From Saprospiraceae bacterium (lineage in GTDB: Bacteria; Bacteroidota; Bacteroidia; Chitinophagales; Saprospiraceae), in assembly GCA_028285085.1 (NCBI GenBank), contig JANQQI010000026.1:58028-122027 (forward strand): a stretch of DNA of 64,000 nt. The letters run 5' to 3'. The notes beneath the pieces were generated by a model. It was given only the letters and a program-made list of their open reading frames with translations, did not search any database and was not told the origin of the DNA. Shown in pieces: positions 27,861 to 37,016 of the stretch (within the stretch, counting starts at the first letter, position 1; each line of letters opens with the position of its first letter). Position numbers and translations under genes: made by a program.

Positions 27861-27891
27861 TTGTTTATGTCGGTAAATTGTTCTAAACTTG
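27861..27891 (+). promoter_or_regulatory. Candidate promoter of the polysaccharide operon
   Basis: TTG (27861-27863), then 20 bases, then TAAACTTG (27884-27891). The spacing is right and the -7 element has one mismatch to TAnnTTTG. It lies about 275 bases before the first gene. Confidence 0.4.
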
Positions 27892-27934
27892 CAGTTGAAT
27901 TTCACAGTCGCAAAGCAAAAGAAAAACATACTAA

Positions 27935-27989
27935 GCATTTTAGACACTAATGGGATGAATCAGCTTCTACCGCCGCTAGTGTAAAATGC
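27935..27989 (+). promoter_or_regulatory. Leader hairpin of the polysaccharide operon
   Basis: GCATTTTAGACACTA (27935-27949) pairs with TAGTGTAAAATGC (27977-27989), 13 base pairs with a two-base bulge, around a 27-base loop. No T-run follows. Bacteroidota capsule operons often have regulated leaders; whether this hairpin acts that way is inference. Confidence 0.5.
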
Positions 27990-28166
27990 AGGAGAAAACA
28001 AATTAATAACGCATTAGTCTTTCGAGGCTATGGCTTTCCCCTCTTTCGTTTATTTCCCGCTTTTACGATTGCTGCACCACTGATTTTCCCTTCCGAATTG
28101 ATAACAAGTCCTCTATTTCTACGTACAACCAAATTGTATTTGATCAACAGATGATGCAGTAACACT

Positions 28167-30389
28167 ATGGACTTACAATTTTTCATCAACATTATTCTCC
28201 GCCGTAAGTGGATCATATTGGCTTCGATGCTGGTCGCTGCCGCTGCTGCCTATTGGTTTGTCAATCAGCAGGAACGTAGTTACAAAGCGGGCGCCATCAT
28301 TACCACCGGAGTCATCGGAGCACAAGGGCTTGATCCGAGTCGGGAACTACCATTTTTCCAAAAGTATCAGGTGGAAATGAGTGTAGCTAACATCATCGAG
28401 TTCATTCAATCCCGGGCTAATGTGAATCTGTTGAGCTATAGACTACTGCTGCACGATTTAGATCGTTCGGAACAACGCCCCTTCCGCCAGCCTAAAGTTA
28501 ATGAAGAAAATCCCATTCAATACAGCCAAACCCAAATTGATGAGTTGACGGTAGCCATGCAGAGCAAGGTGGATTCGCTGCTCCCCTATTTGTATGATCC
28601 GCAATTAGAAATGGTCTATAAAGATTTAGCGACGGCCTACGAATATGATTATTTGAGCATCCTAGAAAATATGGCCATTGGCCGTAAAAACCAGGATTCC
28701 GACCTTCTGGGCATTGAGTTCATCTCCGAAAACCCTCAGTTATCGGCCTTTGTCGTCAATACTTTTGTGGATATCATTCTGAGCAATCACCGCGATCTGC
28801 AACGTCGGAAGGATACGGACATGGTCAATTTCTACACCGAAATGTCTGATGCCAAAGAACAGGAAATCATTAATAAAGAAACGACGCTCCGCAATTTTAA
28901 AACGAATAAAAATCTTGTCGATCTCGATAATCAAAAGCAAGCTACCGTCACTCAAATCAAAGATTTAGAGTTGCAAAAAGAGGCGGAGATCCAAAAGATT
29001 CAAGCTCTGGAGCAAAACCGGGAGCAACTGGCCAAATACCTCTCAGAGACCACCAAGGATGGCAATAAAAAAGAACAACGCCTAATGACCAGTGAGAGCA
29101 TCGAGCGACTCAATACCCAGATCAAAGAATTAAATGATCGCTGGATCGCATCCGGCTTAAAGGATGAAAAGGTACGTATCCAGTTGGATGCCACCAAGCG
29201 TCAGCTCCGCGAACAGCTCGCACTTTATGCTGATGCTCGTAAGGGCAAAGATATCGATGTAGATAATAGCGAAAGTAATATCCTCATCAAGAAAATTGAT
29301 GCTGAGCTGGAATTGAATTTTGCGAATGAGGCCATCCTATCTATTGACAAAGAACTTAATCGCTTGCAAGCAAAAACCGTGGCTTTGGTTTCCGATGATG
29401 CTTATATCCGAAATCTGGAAACCGAAATCGAACTACTGCAAGATGAATACAAAGGCTTGATCAATGAATTGAACAAAGCCACCATCAATCTCAATAGCGT
29501 AACCAATCAGTTGAATCTGCTTGAACATGCGCAGCTACCAGAAAAGCCAGAGCCTTCGAAGAAAATGCTTATCTCTGCCTTTTCGGCTATTGTTGCTGGT
29601 ACGCTTTGTACACTAATCATCTTCCTGCTGGCTTATTTTGATACGAGCTTTTCTACGCCCGATCAATTTCAGAAATTCACTAGCCTAGGATTACTGGGTA
29701 CCCTCAATGCGGTGAAACCTGACCAGTTGGATTTGCAACAACTGTTCAATTCCAACGGACAGATAAAAAAGCTGGATTACTTCAAGGAAGCCTTGAGAAA
29801 CATGCGCTTCAATATCGAGAACTCTAAAGCTTCGACTTTTCTGTTTACCAGCTCAAAGCAAGAAGAAGGTAAATCCTTCTTGATGATCAATCTAGCACAA
29901 TCCTTCCGCGTGAAGAATAAACGTGTGCTTTTGTTAGATACTAATTTCAAACACAATTCGCTCACTCAGATGTCCTCTGAGTGTACCGAACTCAATCTGG
30001 ATATCCAAAAGCTCATTGTCGATCATAATCTTGCCGATATTTTTGGTCAGCGACAGCTCGACAATATCTACAATGTTGAAAAAATTGATCTAATCGCCAA
30101 TACAGGTAATTATTTGTCCCCTTCGGAAATATTCGCCGGCAAGGACTTCCATACTTTCCTGGATAAGTTGACTTTATACTACGATTATGTCTTTTTTGAA
30201 GCCCCGGCCATGAATAAATACTCCGATGCGAAGGAATTGAGTGAATATGCCGACCGTGTGGTGGCGGTATTCTCCGCTGAATCTGACCTACGAGCGGAAG
30301 ACAAAGAGTCCTTGTCGTTCATTCAGAGCTTAGGTAATAAGTTCATGGGCGCGGTCCTCAATAAACTTGATTTAAAAAACCTAGCCTAA
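28167..30389 (+). CDS. Polysaccharide co-polymerase, Wzz/Wzc-like with degenerate kinase
   Basis: A 740-residue inner-membrane protein that would set chain length of an exported polysaccharide. It has a Wzz N-terminal segment (membrane helix about 13-34), a long periplasmic coiled coil (about 200-440), a second membrane helix (about 468-490) and a C-terminal BY-kinase-like domain. The kinase motifs are altered: Walker A reads SSKQEEGKS, Walker A' VLLLDTNFK (Asn for the second Asp) and Walker B YVFFEAPA (Glu for Asp). The C-terminus lacks a tyrosine cluster. It is the first gene of the locus. Confidence 0.87.
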   Translation: MDLQFFINIILRRKWIILASMLVAAAAAYWFVNQQERSYKAGAIITTGVIGAQGLDPSRELPFFQKYQVEMSVANIIEFIQSRANVNLLSYRLLLHDLDRSEQRPFRQPKVNEENPIQYSQTQIDELTVAMQSKVDSLLPYLYDPQLEMVYKDLATAYEYDYLSILENMAIGRKNQDSDLLGIEFISENPQLSAFVVNTFVDIILSNHRDLQRRKDTDMVNFYTEMSDAKEQEIINKETTLRNFKTNKNLVDLDNQKQATVTQIKDLELQKEAEIQKIQALEQNREQLAKYLSETTKDGNKKEQRLMTSESIERLNTQIKELNDRWIASGLKDEKVRIQLDATKRQLREQLALYADARKGKDIDVDNSESNILIKKIDAELELNFANEAILSIDKELNRLQAKTVALVSDDAYIRNLETEIELLQDEYKGLINELNKATINLNSVTNQLNLLEHAQLPEKPEPSKKMLISAFSAIVAGTLCTLIIFLLAYFDTSFSTPDQFQKFTSLGLLGTLNAVKPDQLDLQQLFNSNGQIKKLDYFKEALRNMRFNIENSKASTFLFTSSKQEEGKSFLMINLAQSFRVKNKRVLLLDTNFKHNSLTQMSSECTELNLDIQKLIVDHNLADIFGQRQLDNIYNVEKIDLIANTGNYLSPSEIFAGKDFHTFLDKLTLYYDYVFFEAPAMNKYSDAKELSEYADRVVAVFSAESDLRAEDKESLSFIQSLGNKFMGAVLNKLDLKNLA

Positions 30390-30428
30390 AACCAGTAGTG
30401 ATCAACTTTTTAACGCTAATCGACTGAA

Positions 30429-31793
30429 GTGAGCACATCCCAAAAATCCTACTGGCTCAAATCCGGCTTCTTGACCATTCTGGAGCGCGGTTCCGTATTT
30501 GTCTTTGGATTCGGTGGATTTTATATGCTCACCCGGGCCCTATCAAGTTTTGACCTTGGGGTTTGGGTCATCTTTTATACCATCGTGTCCTTTATCGAAG
30601 TCGGCAGGAATGGTTTGCTACAGAATGCCTTGGTAAAATACCTCGCTAACGCTAAAGGAGATACTTACGGTAAGATCAATACTGCTTCCATTTGTATCAG
30701 CTTAGGCGTCAGCTTAGCATGTGTGCTTTTTTTACTCATCATTGCTCCGATCATTGGCGGTAACACCTGGTATAACTCCCCGGAGCTATCAGATATCTTG
30801 CGCATCTATTGTGTGACGACGCTGCTCATGGCTTTTTTACAGCAGTTTAATTTCATTCAAATTGCTAATCTTGACTTTCGGGGTAATTTCTACAGCAATT
30901 TCACCAAGCAAGGGGCCTTTTTTGCATTTATCTGTTGGTCCTTCTTCGGAGATCATACTTTAACGCTTTGGCAACTGGCAGCGGCACAAGTGGTGACCAC
31001 CATCCTTGGTACAGTAGTCGCCCTTTATTTTGCAAAGCCCTATTTACGGTTCAGTCGTCAAATAGACTGGGACTGGGTAAAACGCCTTTTTCAATTTGGC
31101 CGCTTTGTCTTTGGGACCAATATCAGCACCATGGTCTACAAAAGCGTGGATAAATTGATGCTGGGTTATCTATTGCTACCCAGCGCTACGGGTATCTACG
31201 AATGGGCGATTAAGATCACTAATCTGGCCGAAGTCCCCACCTTCTCTATCGCCAGTATTGTATTTCCTCAAAGCGCCCGCCGTATTGAGGAAGAAGGCAA
31301 AGATGGCGTTCGCCGCTTGTACGAAAAGTCCGTGGGTGCGATTTTGGCATTGATTCTGCCCTTTATGATTGGTGTTTATCTCTTTGCGGACTGGATTATT
31401 CTAATTCTGGCTGGTGAAGGGTTTGAAGAAAGTATTAAAATCCTCCGTATGACTATTGCCTATGGATTATTTATTCCATTTGCGGTTCAGTTTGGAACGG
31501 TTGTCGATTCCATTGGCAAACCCCGTATCAATTTCTATTTCACCATCCTAGGGGCTGGGCTCAACATTATTTTCAACTACATTTTTATTACCAAATTCGG
31601 CATTATCGGTGCAGCTTATGGCACGCTGACTTCATATATCATTATGTTCTTTTTGTATCAAACGGTCCTCTATCGCTTACTGGGGGTTCGTGCTTATCGG
31701 GCATTCTATCACATCCTTCCCGTATACCGTGAAGGCATCCAGTTGGTGGGACGGTACCGACAAAAAAAGAATCCCAAAAACATCAAAGTATGA
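30429..31793 (+). CDS. Polysaccharide flippase, Wzx-like
   Basis: A 454-residue membrane protein with about 12-14 hydrophobic segments, of the MATE-like polysaccharide transporter superfamily. It should flip lipid-linked repeat units across the inner membrane. It begins with GTG (30429) and ends in a basic tail (RQKKNPKNIKV). Its stop overlaps the next ATG by four bases (ATGA), showing translational coupling with the methyltransferase. Confidence 0.88.
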   Translation: MSTSQKSYWLKSGFLTILERGSVFVFGFGGFYMLTRALSSFDLGVWVIFYTIVSFIEVGRNGLLQNALVKYLANAKGDTYGKINTASICISLGVSLACVLFLLIIAPIIGGNTWYNSPELSDILRIYCVTTLLMAFLQQFNFIQIANLDFRGNFYSNFTKQGAFFAFICWSFFGDHTLTLWQLAAAQVVTTILGTVVALYFAKPYLRFSRQIDWDWVKRLFQFGRFVFGTNISTMVYKSVDKLMLGYLLLPSATGIYEWAIKITNLAEVPTFSIASIVFPQSARRIEEEGKDGVRRLYEKSVGAILALILPFMIGVYLFADWIILILAGEGFEESIKILRMTIAYGLFIPFAVQFGTVVDSIGKPRINFYFTILGAGLNIIFNYIFITKFGIIGAAYGTLTSYIIMFFLYQTVLYRLLGVRAYRAFYHILPVYREGIQLVGRYRQKKNPKNIKV

Positions 31794-32581
31794 TCAGTGC
31801 AGCACAGTTAGAAGAAGGTATTCGCTACGCAGAAGCCAATTATCGCGACAATGATCAAGGTCATTTACAAGTCGATAAACAGCTAATTCGCAACAAATTT
31901 GATCTGAACGGCGCCAAAGTACTCGACTTCGGTTGCGGTATGGGTGGGATGAGTATGTGGTACGCCGACAACTGGGATTGTGAGGTTTACGCCTTGGATA
32001 TTGATTCCCATCACATCACAGTTGCCCGAAAAGTGCAGGAAAAACATCAGATCAAGAACGTTACTTTTTCGCAACGCAATATCCTGAACGAGCCACTGGA
32101 ATCGCACGAACGTTTCGATTGGGTTTTTCTAAACGACGTGGCTGAGCATATTTCCTACGATATCCTGGAGCAAATTTTTCGGCAGCTAAGCCAGCGATTA
32201 AGCCCGGAAGGTCGTATCTTGGTGACCTATCCACCTTGGGAGAGCCCATACGCTTCTCACGTCACCCATGCCGTTAAAATTCCCTGGTGCCAATATCTAC
32301 CCCAAAAAATGTTGACTCGACTCATCGAGAAGAACAACCAGCAAATTGTCGGTGAACTGGAAAGTGATCTGGTCAGTGCCTATAAAGGGCTCAATCACCT
32401 GACCCATCGCAGATTGATGCAGATATTGAATCGTAGTGGTTTAACGCCGGTTTACCGAAGAAGTCACAGTATCATCAATCGACTGCCGGGAATGCGGGAA
32501 CTGAACTTAAGTTTTTTCCCATTCAAATATTTAATTACCAAAGAGTTTTTACTCCTTCGTCCAACAACACAGGTCAAATAA
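31790..32581 (+). CDS. SAM-dependent methyltransferase
   Basis: A 263-residue class I methyltransferase. The SAM-binding motif is VLDFGCGMGGMSMW, followed by VYALDIDSHHI and the later FDWVFLNDVAEHI, the usual order in Methyltransf_11/23 proteins. The position inside the polysaccharide locus suggests it methylates a sugar or lipid carrier intermediate. Two bases separate its stop from the next ATG. Confidence 0.87.
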   Translation: MISAAQLEEGIRYAEANYRDNDQGHLQVDKQLIRNKFDLNGAKVLDFGCGMGGMSMWYADNWDCEVYALDIDSHHITVARKVQEKHQIKNVTFSQRNILNEPLESHERFDWVFLNDVAEHISYDILEQIFRQLSQRLSPEGRILVTYPPWESPYASHVTHAVKIPWCQYLPQKMLTRLIEKNNQQIVGELESDLVSAYKGLNHLTHRRLMQILNRSGLTPVYRRSHSIINRLPGMRELNLSFFPFKYLITKEFLLLRPTTQVK

Positions 32582-32583
32582 GT

Positions 32584-33831
32584 ATGACGCCCATGTTCAA
32601 AGATATCGACATCATTTATTTTACGCTCTTCCCCTGGGATCACCCCTATTCCTCCGTATCCTTGTCGTTCAGTAAGGAATTTGCACGTAATAACCGCGTG
32701 TTTTATGTTAATCATCCTTACTCTTTTCGCGACTTTCTCGACAACTTCAATACGGAAATGGGTAAATCCCGGCGCAGTCATCTATTGCGTGGTAAGATGC
32801 AATACGAAAATATTGAAGATATTTCGCCGAATATCATTGCGGCTCATCCACCTTTGACTTTTCCAATCAATTGGTTGTCGCCGGGTGGTTTCTACAACGC
32901 ACTCTCGGCTTATAATAATCGGGTGATTTTAAAAACGATAAAGAAAATAATTGATGATTATCAATTGAAAAACTTTATCTATCTCAATTGCTTCAATCCC
33001 TATTTTGCGGGCACACTGCCAAAGGATTTTGGTCAAATTGCCAATATTTACCAGTGTATCGATGATATGACGCAAGAGCCGTATACGGCTCGTCACGGTG
33101 CCCGACTCGAAGCAGAAGTGATCAAAGCTGCGGATATCACGACAGTGACTTCAACCAATCTTTGGAAATTAAAATCACCGCTCTCAGCAGAAACGCACAT
33201 CGTTCATAATGCAGCAGATATCACCAATTTTGAGCGCACCTTGAAAGAAAACTTCGAGCGCCCCAAAGAACTGGAAGGTATTAGTGGCAAAATAATTGGT
33301 TTTACCGGCAATCTGGATCATTGCCGGGTAGATTATCCCCTGTTAAAGAAAGTGGCCGAACGTCACCCGGATAAAACCCTGCTGCTCGTCGGACCAATCA
33401 ATAATACAGAATACAAAGAAATCGGTCTCGATCAGTTGCCAAACGTTATTTTTACAGGCAGTAAAGATATCCGGGAGCTACCACACTATCTCCAACATAT
33501 GGATTGTGTTTTGATCCCTTTTGCCCTGAATTTGCTGACCAAAAGTATCTATCCGCTTAAGATCAACGAGTACCTCGCCGCCGGAAAGGCTGTGATTTCA
33601 ACCCGTTTTTCGGATGATATTCAAGGCTTTTCGGACTACATCTACCTCGGTGGCACCCACGAAGAATTCGTCGATCTGATTGACCAAGCGATTGGTGAAA
33701 ACTCAAAGGAGAAGATCAAAGCACGGAATGCACTCGCTCAAACGAATACCTGGACCTCACGAGTGAAACAGTTTTGGGAAATTGTCGAACAATATTTAGT
33801 AAAAAAGAAGAAGCTACAATTGAATTCATAG
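32584..33831 (+). CDS. Glycosyltransferase, GT-B fold
   Basis: A 415-residue putative glycosyltransferase. The C-terminal half has the GT4-like features IIGFTGNLDHCRVDY, TLLLVGPINN, LPHYLQHMDCVLIPF and the nucleotide-sugar-binding SIYPLKINEYLAAGKAVIST. The N-terminal half (WDHPYSSVSLSFSKEFA) matches the TuaH-like teichuronic-acid-type enzymes. No signal peptide is visible, so it should act at the cytoplasmic face of the membrane. Confidence 0.87.
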   Translation: MTPMFKDIDIIYFTLFPWDHPYSSVSLSFSKEFARNNRVFYVNHPYSFRDFLDNFNTEMGKSRRSHLLRGKMQYENIEDISPNIIAAHPPLTFPINWLSPGGFYNALSAYNNRVILKTIKKIIDDYQLKNFIYLNCFNPYFAGTLPKDFGQIANIYQCIDDMTQEPYTARHGARLEAEVIKAADITTVTSTNLWKLKSPLSAETHIVHNAADITNFERTLKENFERPKELEGISGKIIGFTGNLDHCRVDYPLLKKVAERHPDKTLLLVGPINNTEYKEIGLDQLPNVIFTGSKDIRELPHYLQHMDCVLIPFALNLLTKSIYPLKINEYLAAGKAVISTRFSDDIQGFSDYIYLGGTHEEFVDLIDQAIGENSKEKIKARNALAQTNTWTSRVKQFWEIVEQYLVKKKKLQLNS

Positions 33832-33865
33832 GCCATAGCGTCTATCAACCACTAACTCCAATAGT

Positions 33866-34498
33866 TTGTCCTTAAAAGAAAAAATAAAGAGTAATCAAAC
33901 CCTCAAAAAGCTAGCGCTTTTCCTGTTGATGCCGCGCAATGAGCATCGACCGCGCCTATGGGTCAGGTGGTTTTGGAATAGCTGGAAGCATAAGCGGGGA
34001 AAAGGCTCGATCATTCGCTGGCGAACCCGGCTGGATGTCCTCCCTTTCAACGCGTTCAATATTGGAAAAAAGACGGTAATCGAGGATTTTGTTACAATAA
34101 ACAATGGTATTGGCGATGTAATTATCGGTGATCGCACCCTGATTGGAATTTCCTCCGTGGTTATTGGCCCTGTGACCATGGGCAATGATATCATGCTGGC
34201 ACAACACGTGGTCATGTCTGGCCTAAATCATCAATATCAAGATGTCAATCAACCGATCAGTACGCAAACTTGCACCACGGCAGAGATTGTCATCGAAGAT
34301 GAGGTATGGATTGGTGCTAATGCAGTGATCACGGCTGGCGTCACTATTGGTAAACACGCAGTGGTAGCCGCGGGGAGTATTGTGACCAAAGATGTCCCCC
34401 CCTACTCGATCGTTGGTGGCAATCCGGCACGTCTGCTGAAGCAATATAATTTTGAGACGGCAACCTGGGAAAAGGTTAATTCAAAAATGAAAATATGA
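33866..34498 (+). CDS. Hexapeptide-repeat acyltransferase
   Basis: A 210-residue left-handed beta-helix acyltransferase. The hexapeptide repeats run from about 70 to 190 ([69 protein letters not shown]), with a His in the [12 protein letters not shown] loop. It probably O-acetylates the polysaccharide. The longest frame starts with TTG at 33866; the alternative ATG at 33929 would drop 21 residues. The stop overlaps the next small ORF by four bases. Confidence 0.88.
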   Translation: MSLKEKIKSNQTLKKLALFLLMPRNEHRPRLWVRWFWNSWKHKRGKGSIIRWRTRLDVLPFNAFNIGKKTVIEDFVTINNGIGDVIIGDRTLIGISSVVIGPVTMGNDIMLAQHVVMSGLNHQYQDVNQPISTQTCTTAEIVIEDEVWIGANAVITAGVTIGKHAVVAAGSIVTKDVPPYSIVGGNPARLLKQYNFETATWEKVNSKMKI

Positions 34499-34623
34499 AC
34501 CCTCCAAAGTCAATGCCCGACTCAGCGAAGTTGAGTCCTAAAGATATTTTGATTGAACGCATCATGCTGGCGGTGACCCTGATGCTATTGCTCGGATCAT
34601 TTCTTAAAGTTCTCTTTTTCTAG
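34495..34623 (+). CDS. 42-residue single-pass membrane microprotein
   Basis: A short open frame with an ATG that overlaps the acyltransferase stop (ATGA) and a TAG seven bases before the polymerase ATG. The product has a polar start ([17 protein letters not shown]) and one hydrophobic helix ([20 protein letters not shown]) at the C-terminus. The tight fit between two operon genes and the good membrane helix argue for a real gene. The role is unknown; it may bind the polymerase or flippase. Confidence 0.65.
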   Translation: MNPPKSMPDSAKLSPKDILIERIMLAVTLMLLLGSFLKVLFF

Positions 34624-34629
34624 ACGCTT

Positions 34630-36162
34630 ATGTCTGCGAGTCAAGCAATAGAAAATATTCAAAAATGGCTTCGGGCCCGAGTGATCCTGCAAAAGCTAAA
34701 CAATCCTACGGGCTTGATCCTGTTGGCCTGTGTGGCAATTGTGGTTGGTTTACTGATTGCCTATCTCGGCATCAAGCTGGGAATTGTGATGCTCGCGGGA
34801 ATCATTGGGTTACCCGCTCTGGCCGCTTGTTTTGTCAATCCACGCTTCGGGATTGGGGTCATCATTGTTGTTTGCTTCTTCGTCCAGTTTATTGGAAAAC
34901 ATGTCAATGCGCCCATTGGGACCCTTTTGGATGCGATGATGTTCGTCATGATCTTCAGTATTTTGGTCAATCAAATCCGAAAGCGGGATTGGAGTTTTTT
35001 GAGAAATCCGGTCACTATTCCTGTGTTGATCTGGATTTTCATCAATTTGATTCAAGTCGCCAACCCGGTTGCAGGCTCGAAGATGGCTTGGCTCTACACT
35101 GTACGGAGTATGGCCGGGCAGAACCTTTTGTTCTTTATCGCTTGCTATGCACTGACAAGCAAGATGGCCATCAAAACGATTCTAAAGGTCATTCTGGCGA
35201 TGTTACTCCTCGCGGCACTCTATGGCCTCAAACAAGAATTTATTGGCTTTTCTAGTACAGAGATCGCGTGGTTGATGTCCGACCCAGAGCGCTATCAATT
35301 GATTGTACAATGGGGACGCATGCGGATTTTCTCTTTCTTTTCTGATCCTACAACATACGGAATTGTCATGGCCTACGGGGCTTTGATCTGCATCTCGCTG
35401 GCGACGGGGCCATATCGACTTTTCATCAAAGGTGTCTTACTCGTATCAGCCCTCTTAATGCTTATGAGTATGGCGTACGGTGGTTCACGCACCCCAGTCG
35501 TATTGTTCCCTTTTGGAATCGTCATTTTTGTATTACTGACTTTGAGAAAAGAATATATCATGGCTGGTTTCATGTTTTTCATCCTTGGAGCCGGCTTGAT
35601 GATGAAAGGGACCTCAAATGCGGTCTTGTTCCGTATCCAATCTGCATTTGACCCAGACACTAGCGGTGATACTATGAATGTGCGCTTCGAAAATCAAAAA
35701 CGAATTCAGCCATTTATTCACACGCACCCTTTTGGAGGAGGGCTGGGTAGTACCGGACTCTGGGGACGTCGTTTCACTCCTAATTCAATGCTAGCTCAAT
35801 TTCCGCACGATAGTGGTTTTGTTCGAGTAGCGGTGGAATTAGGATGGACTGGCCTGATTGTGTACATGTGGGTGCTATTTGTCATTCTCACTACCAGTGT
35901 AAAGTACTACCTCCGGGTAAAAGATCCCGAAATTAAAGTCATTTACCTAGGCATCACGGTCTTCTTTTTTGTACTGACTTTAGCGAGCTATCCACAGGAA
36001 GCTATCGTTCAGCTCCCAACGAGCATTATTTTTTATTCCCTTTTGGGTATTATGGTCCGTCTCAAAGATTTCGACCCGCACTATCAAAAATATTACGAGA
36101 AAAAGCCGATCAAAAACCGATATACGGCAACCGAGGACACTGAATTGGAGCAAAATCAGTAA
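34630..36162 (+). CDS. O-antigen ligase/Wzy-like polymerase
   Basis: A 510-residue membrane protein with about 11-12 hydrophobic segments and a long periplasmic loop (about 330-400) that contains IQSAFDPDTSGDTMNVRFEN and THPFGGGLGSTG, features of the O-antigen ligase/Wzy superfamily. It probably polymerises the repeat units. The start is ATG at 34630, six bases after the microprotein stop. The C-terminus is a charged cytoplasmic tail. Confidence 0.87.
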   Translation: MSASQAIENIQKWLRARVILQKLNNPTGLILLACVAIVVGLLIAYLGIKLGIVMLAGIIGLPALAACFVNPRFGIGVIIVVCFFVQFIGKHVNAPIGTLLDAMMFVMIFSILVNQIRKRDWSFLRNPVTIPVLIWIFINLIQVANPVAGSKMAWLYTVRSMAGQNLLFFIACYALTSKMAIKTILKVILAMLLLAALYGLKQEFIGFSSTEIAWLMSDPERYQLIVQWGRMRIFSFFSDPTTYGIVMAYGALICISLATGPYRLFIKGVLLVSALLMLMSMAYGGSRTPVVLFPFGIVIFVLLTLRKEYIMAGFMFFILGAGLMMKGTSNAVLFRIQSAFDPDTSGDTMNVRFENQKRIQPFIHTHPFGGGLGSTGLWGRRFTPNSMLAQFPHDSGFVRVAVELGWTGLIVYMWVLFVILTTSVKYYLRVKDPEIKVIYLGITVFFFVLTLASYPQEAIVQLPTSIIFYSLLGIMVRLKDFDPHYQKYYEKKPIKNRYTATEDTELEQNQ

Positions 36163-36201
36163 TTACCTGTCTTCGGTACAAAAATTGAACAACAACAAAA
36201 C

Positions 36202-36957
36202 ATGAGACGCTACTACCGTTTAACCCTCATTTTATCCTTCACTTGCTGTTTGCTGGGCACGAGTACCCTTTCGGCCCAGCAGGTCGATTTCAACAAAGTT
36301 GTACCCGGCGATGAGAGCCGTCCCAAAACTTTCGAAGATTATCTGGTCCAGTTGGCATGGAAAAACAATCCCCAGGGTAAAATCCTGAATAGTAATCTGG
36401 AGATTGCAAAAACGGAGGTCTCACTCACCAAAAATGAATGGATGAATAAGTTGTCGGCACAATTCAGTCTGAACGAAATCAGCCTCAGCAACTTGATTTA
36501 CAATTATGACGATCCGCTTTTCGTGGCCCAGCCACTTTGGAATTTAAGCGCCACCGTTGATTTGGGTACACTGCTTAACCGTTCCAAAGAAGTACGCATC
36601 GCCCAAGAACGTAGAAAGATTACGGAGTACAACATCAATTTGCTAAAACTAGAATTGCGTGCGCTCGTCATCAAACGTTATTACGAATACCTTTCTTCTA
36701 TCGATATCCTTAAAGCCCGCACCGAAGCAGAAGAAGAAGCTTACCAAAATTATGAGCTGGTAGGTGAGCTATTTAAAACGGACAAAGCGAATTTCGAGGA
36801 TTTCTCACAAGCTTCACAATCCTACATTAACGCCAAAGAATCCAAAATCAAAGCAGAAACGGATCTTAAGCTGGCGAAGCTGTTGCTGGAAGAGCTAATT
36901 GGTGTTCCATACGAAGAAGCGGAGCGCTACGGTAGTACCCTCAAATTGAAAGACTAA
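36202..36957 (+). CDS. Half-length TolC-like outer membrane protein
   Basis: A 251-residue protein with a signal peptide (LLGTSTLSAQ) and one TolC-type repeat of long helices and strands (LEIAKTEVSLTKNEWMNK, LSATVDLGTLLNRSKEVRIAQ, ELRALVIKRYYEYL, AKLLLEELIGVPYEEAE). Canonical TolC proteins have two such repeats in about 430-490 residues, so this is about half the usual length. The stop is clean and no matching remnant follows, so it is not simply a frameshifted full copy. It could serve as a polysaccharide export channel subunit in place of the missing Wza. Confidence 0.8.
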   Translation: MRRYYRLTLILSFTCCLLGTSTLSAQQVDFNKVVPGDESRPKTFEDYLVQLAWKNNPQGKILNSNLEIAKTEVSLTKNEWMNKLSAQFSLNEISLSNLIYNYDDPLFVAQPLWNLSATVDLGTLLNRSKEVRIAQERRKITEYNINLLKLELRALVIKRYYEYLSSIDILKARTEAEEEAYQNYELVGELFKTDKANFEDFSQASQSYINAKESKIKAETDLKLAKLLLEELIGVPYEEAERYGSTLKLKD

Positions 36958-37016
36958 ATCAGTAATCCAATGATAGAAATCGAGACCAGTCTTTTAGAAA
37001 AGTTACTCAACCAGAG

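Larger units (their letters stand above)
27589..28166. other. Leader region of the polysaccharide operon, 578 bases
   Basis: I see no gene in this gap. A candidate promoter at 27861-27891 would produce a leader of about 270 bases with the hairpin at 27935-27989. Short open frames exist on both strands but show no coding character. Confidence 0.55.

Noticed and set aside
28028..28216. 62-residue minus-strand frame at the start of the polysaccharide operon
   Set aside because: It overlaps the start of the first operon gene on the other strand, is rich in basic residues without pattern and has no neighbour support.
36202..36957. Frameshifted full-length TolC
   Set aside because: No second TolC repeat is visible in any frame between 36958 and the next gene, so the short form appears genuine.
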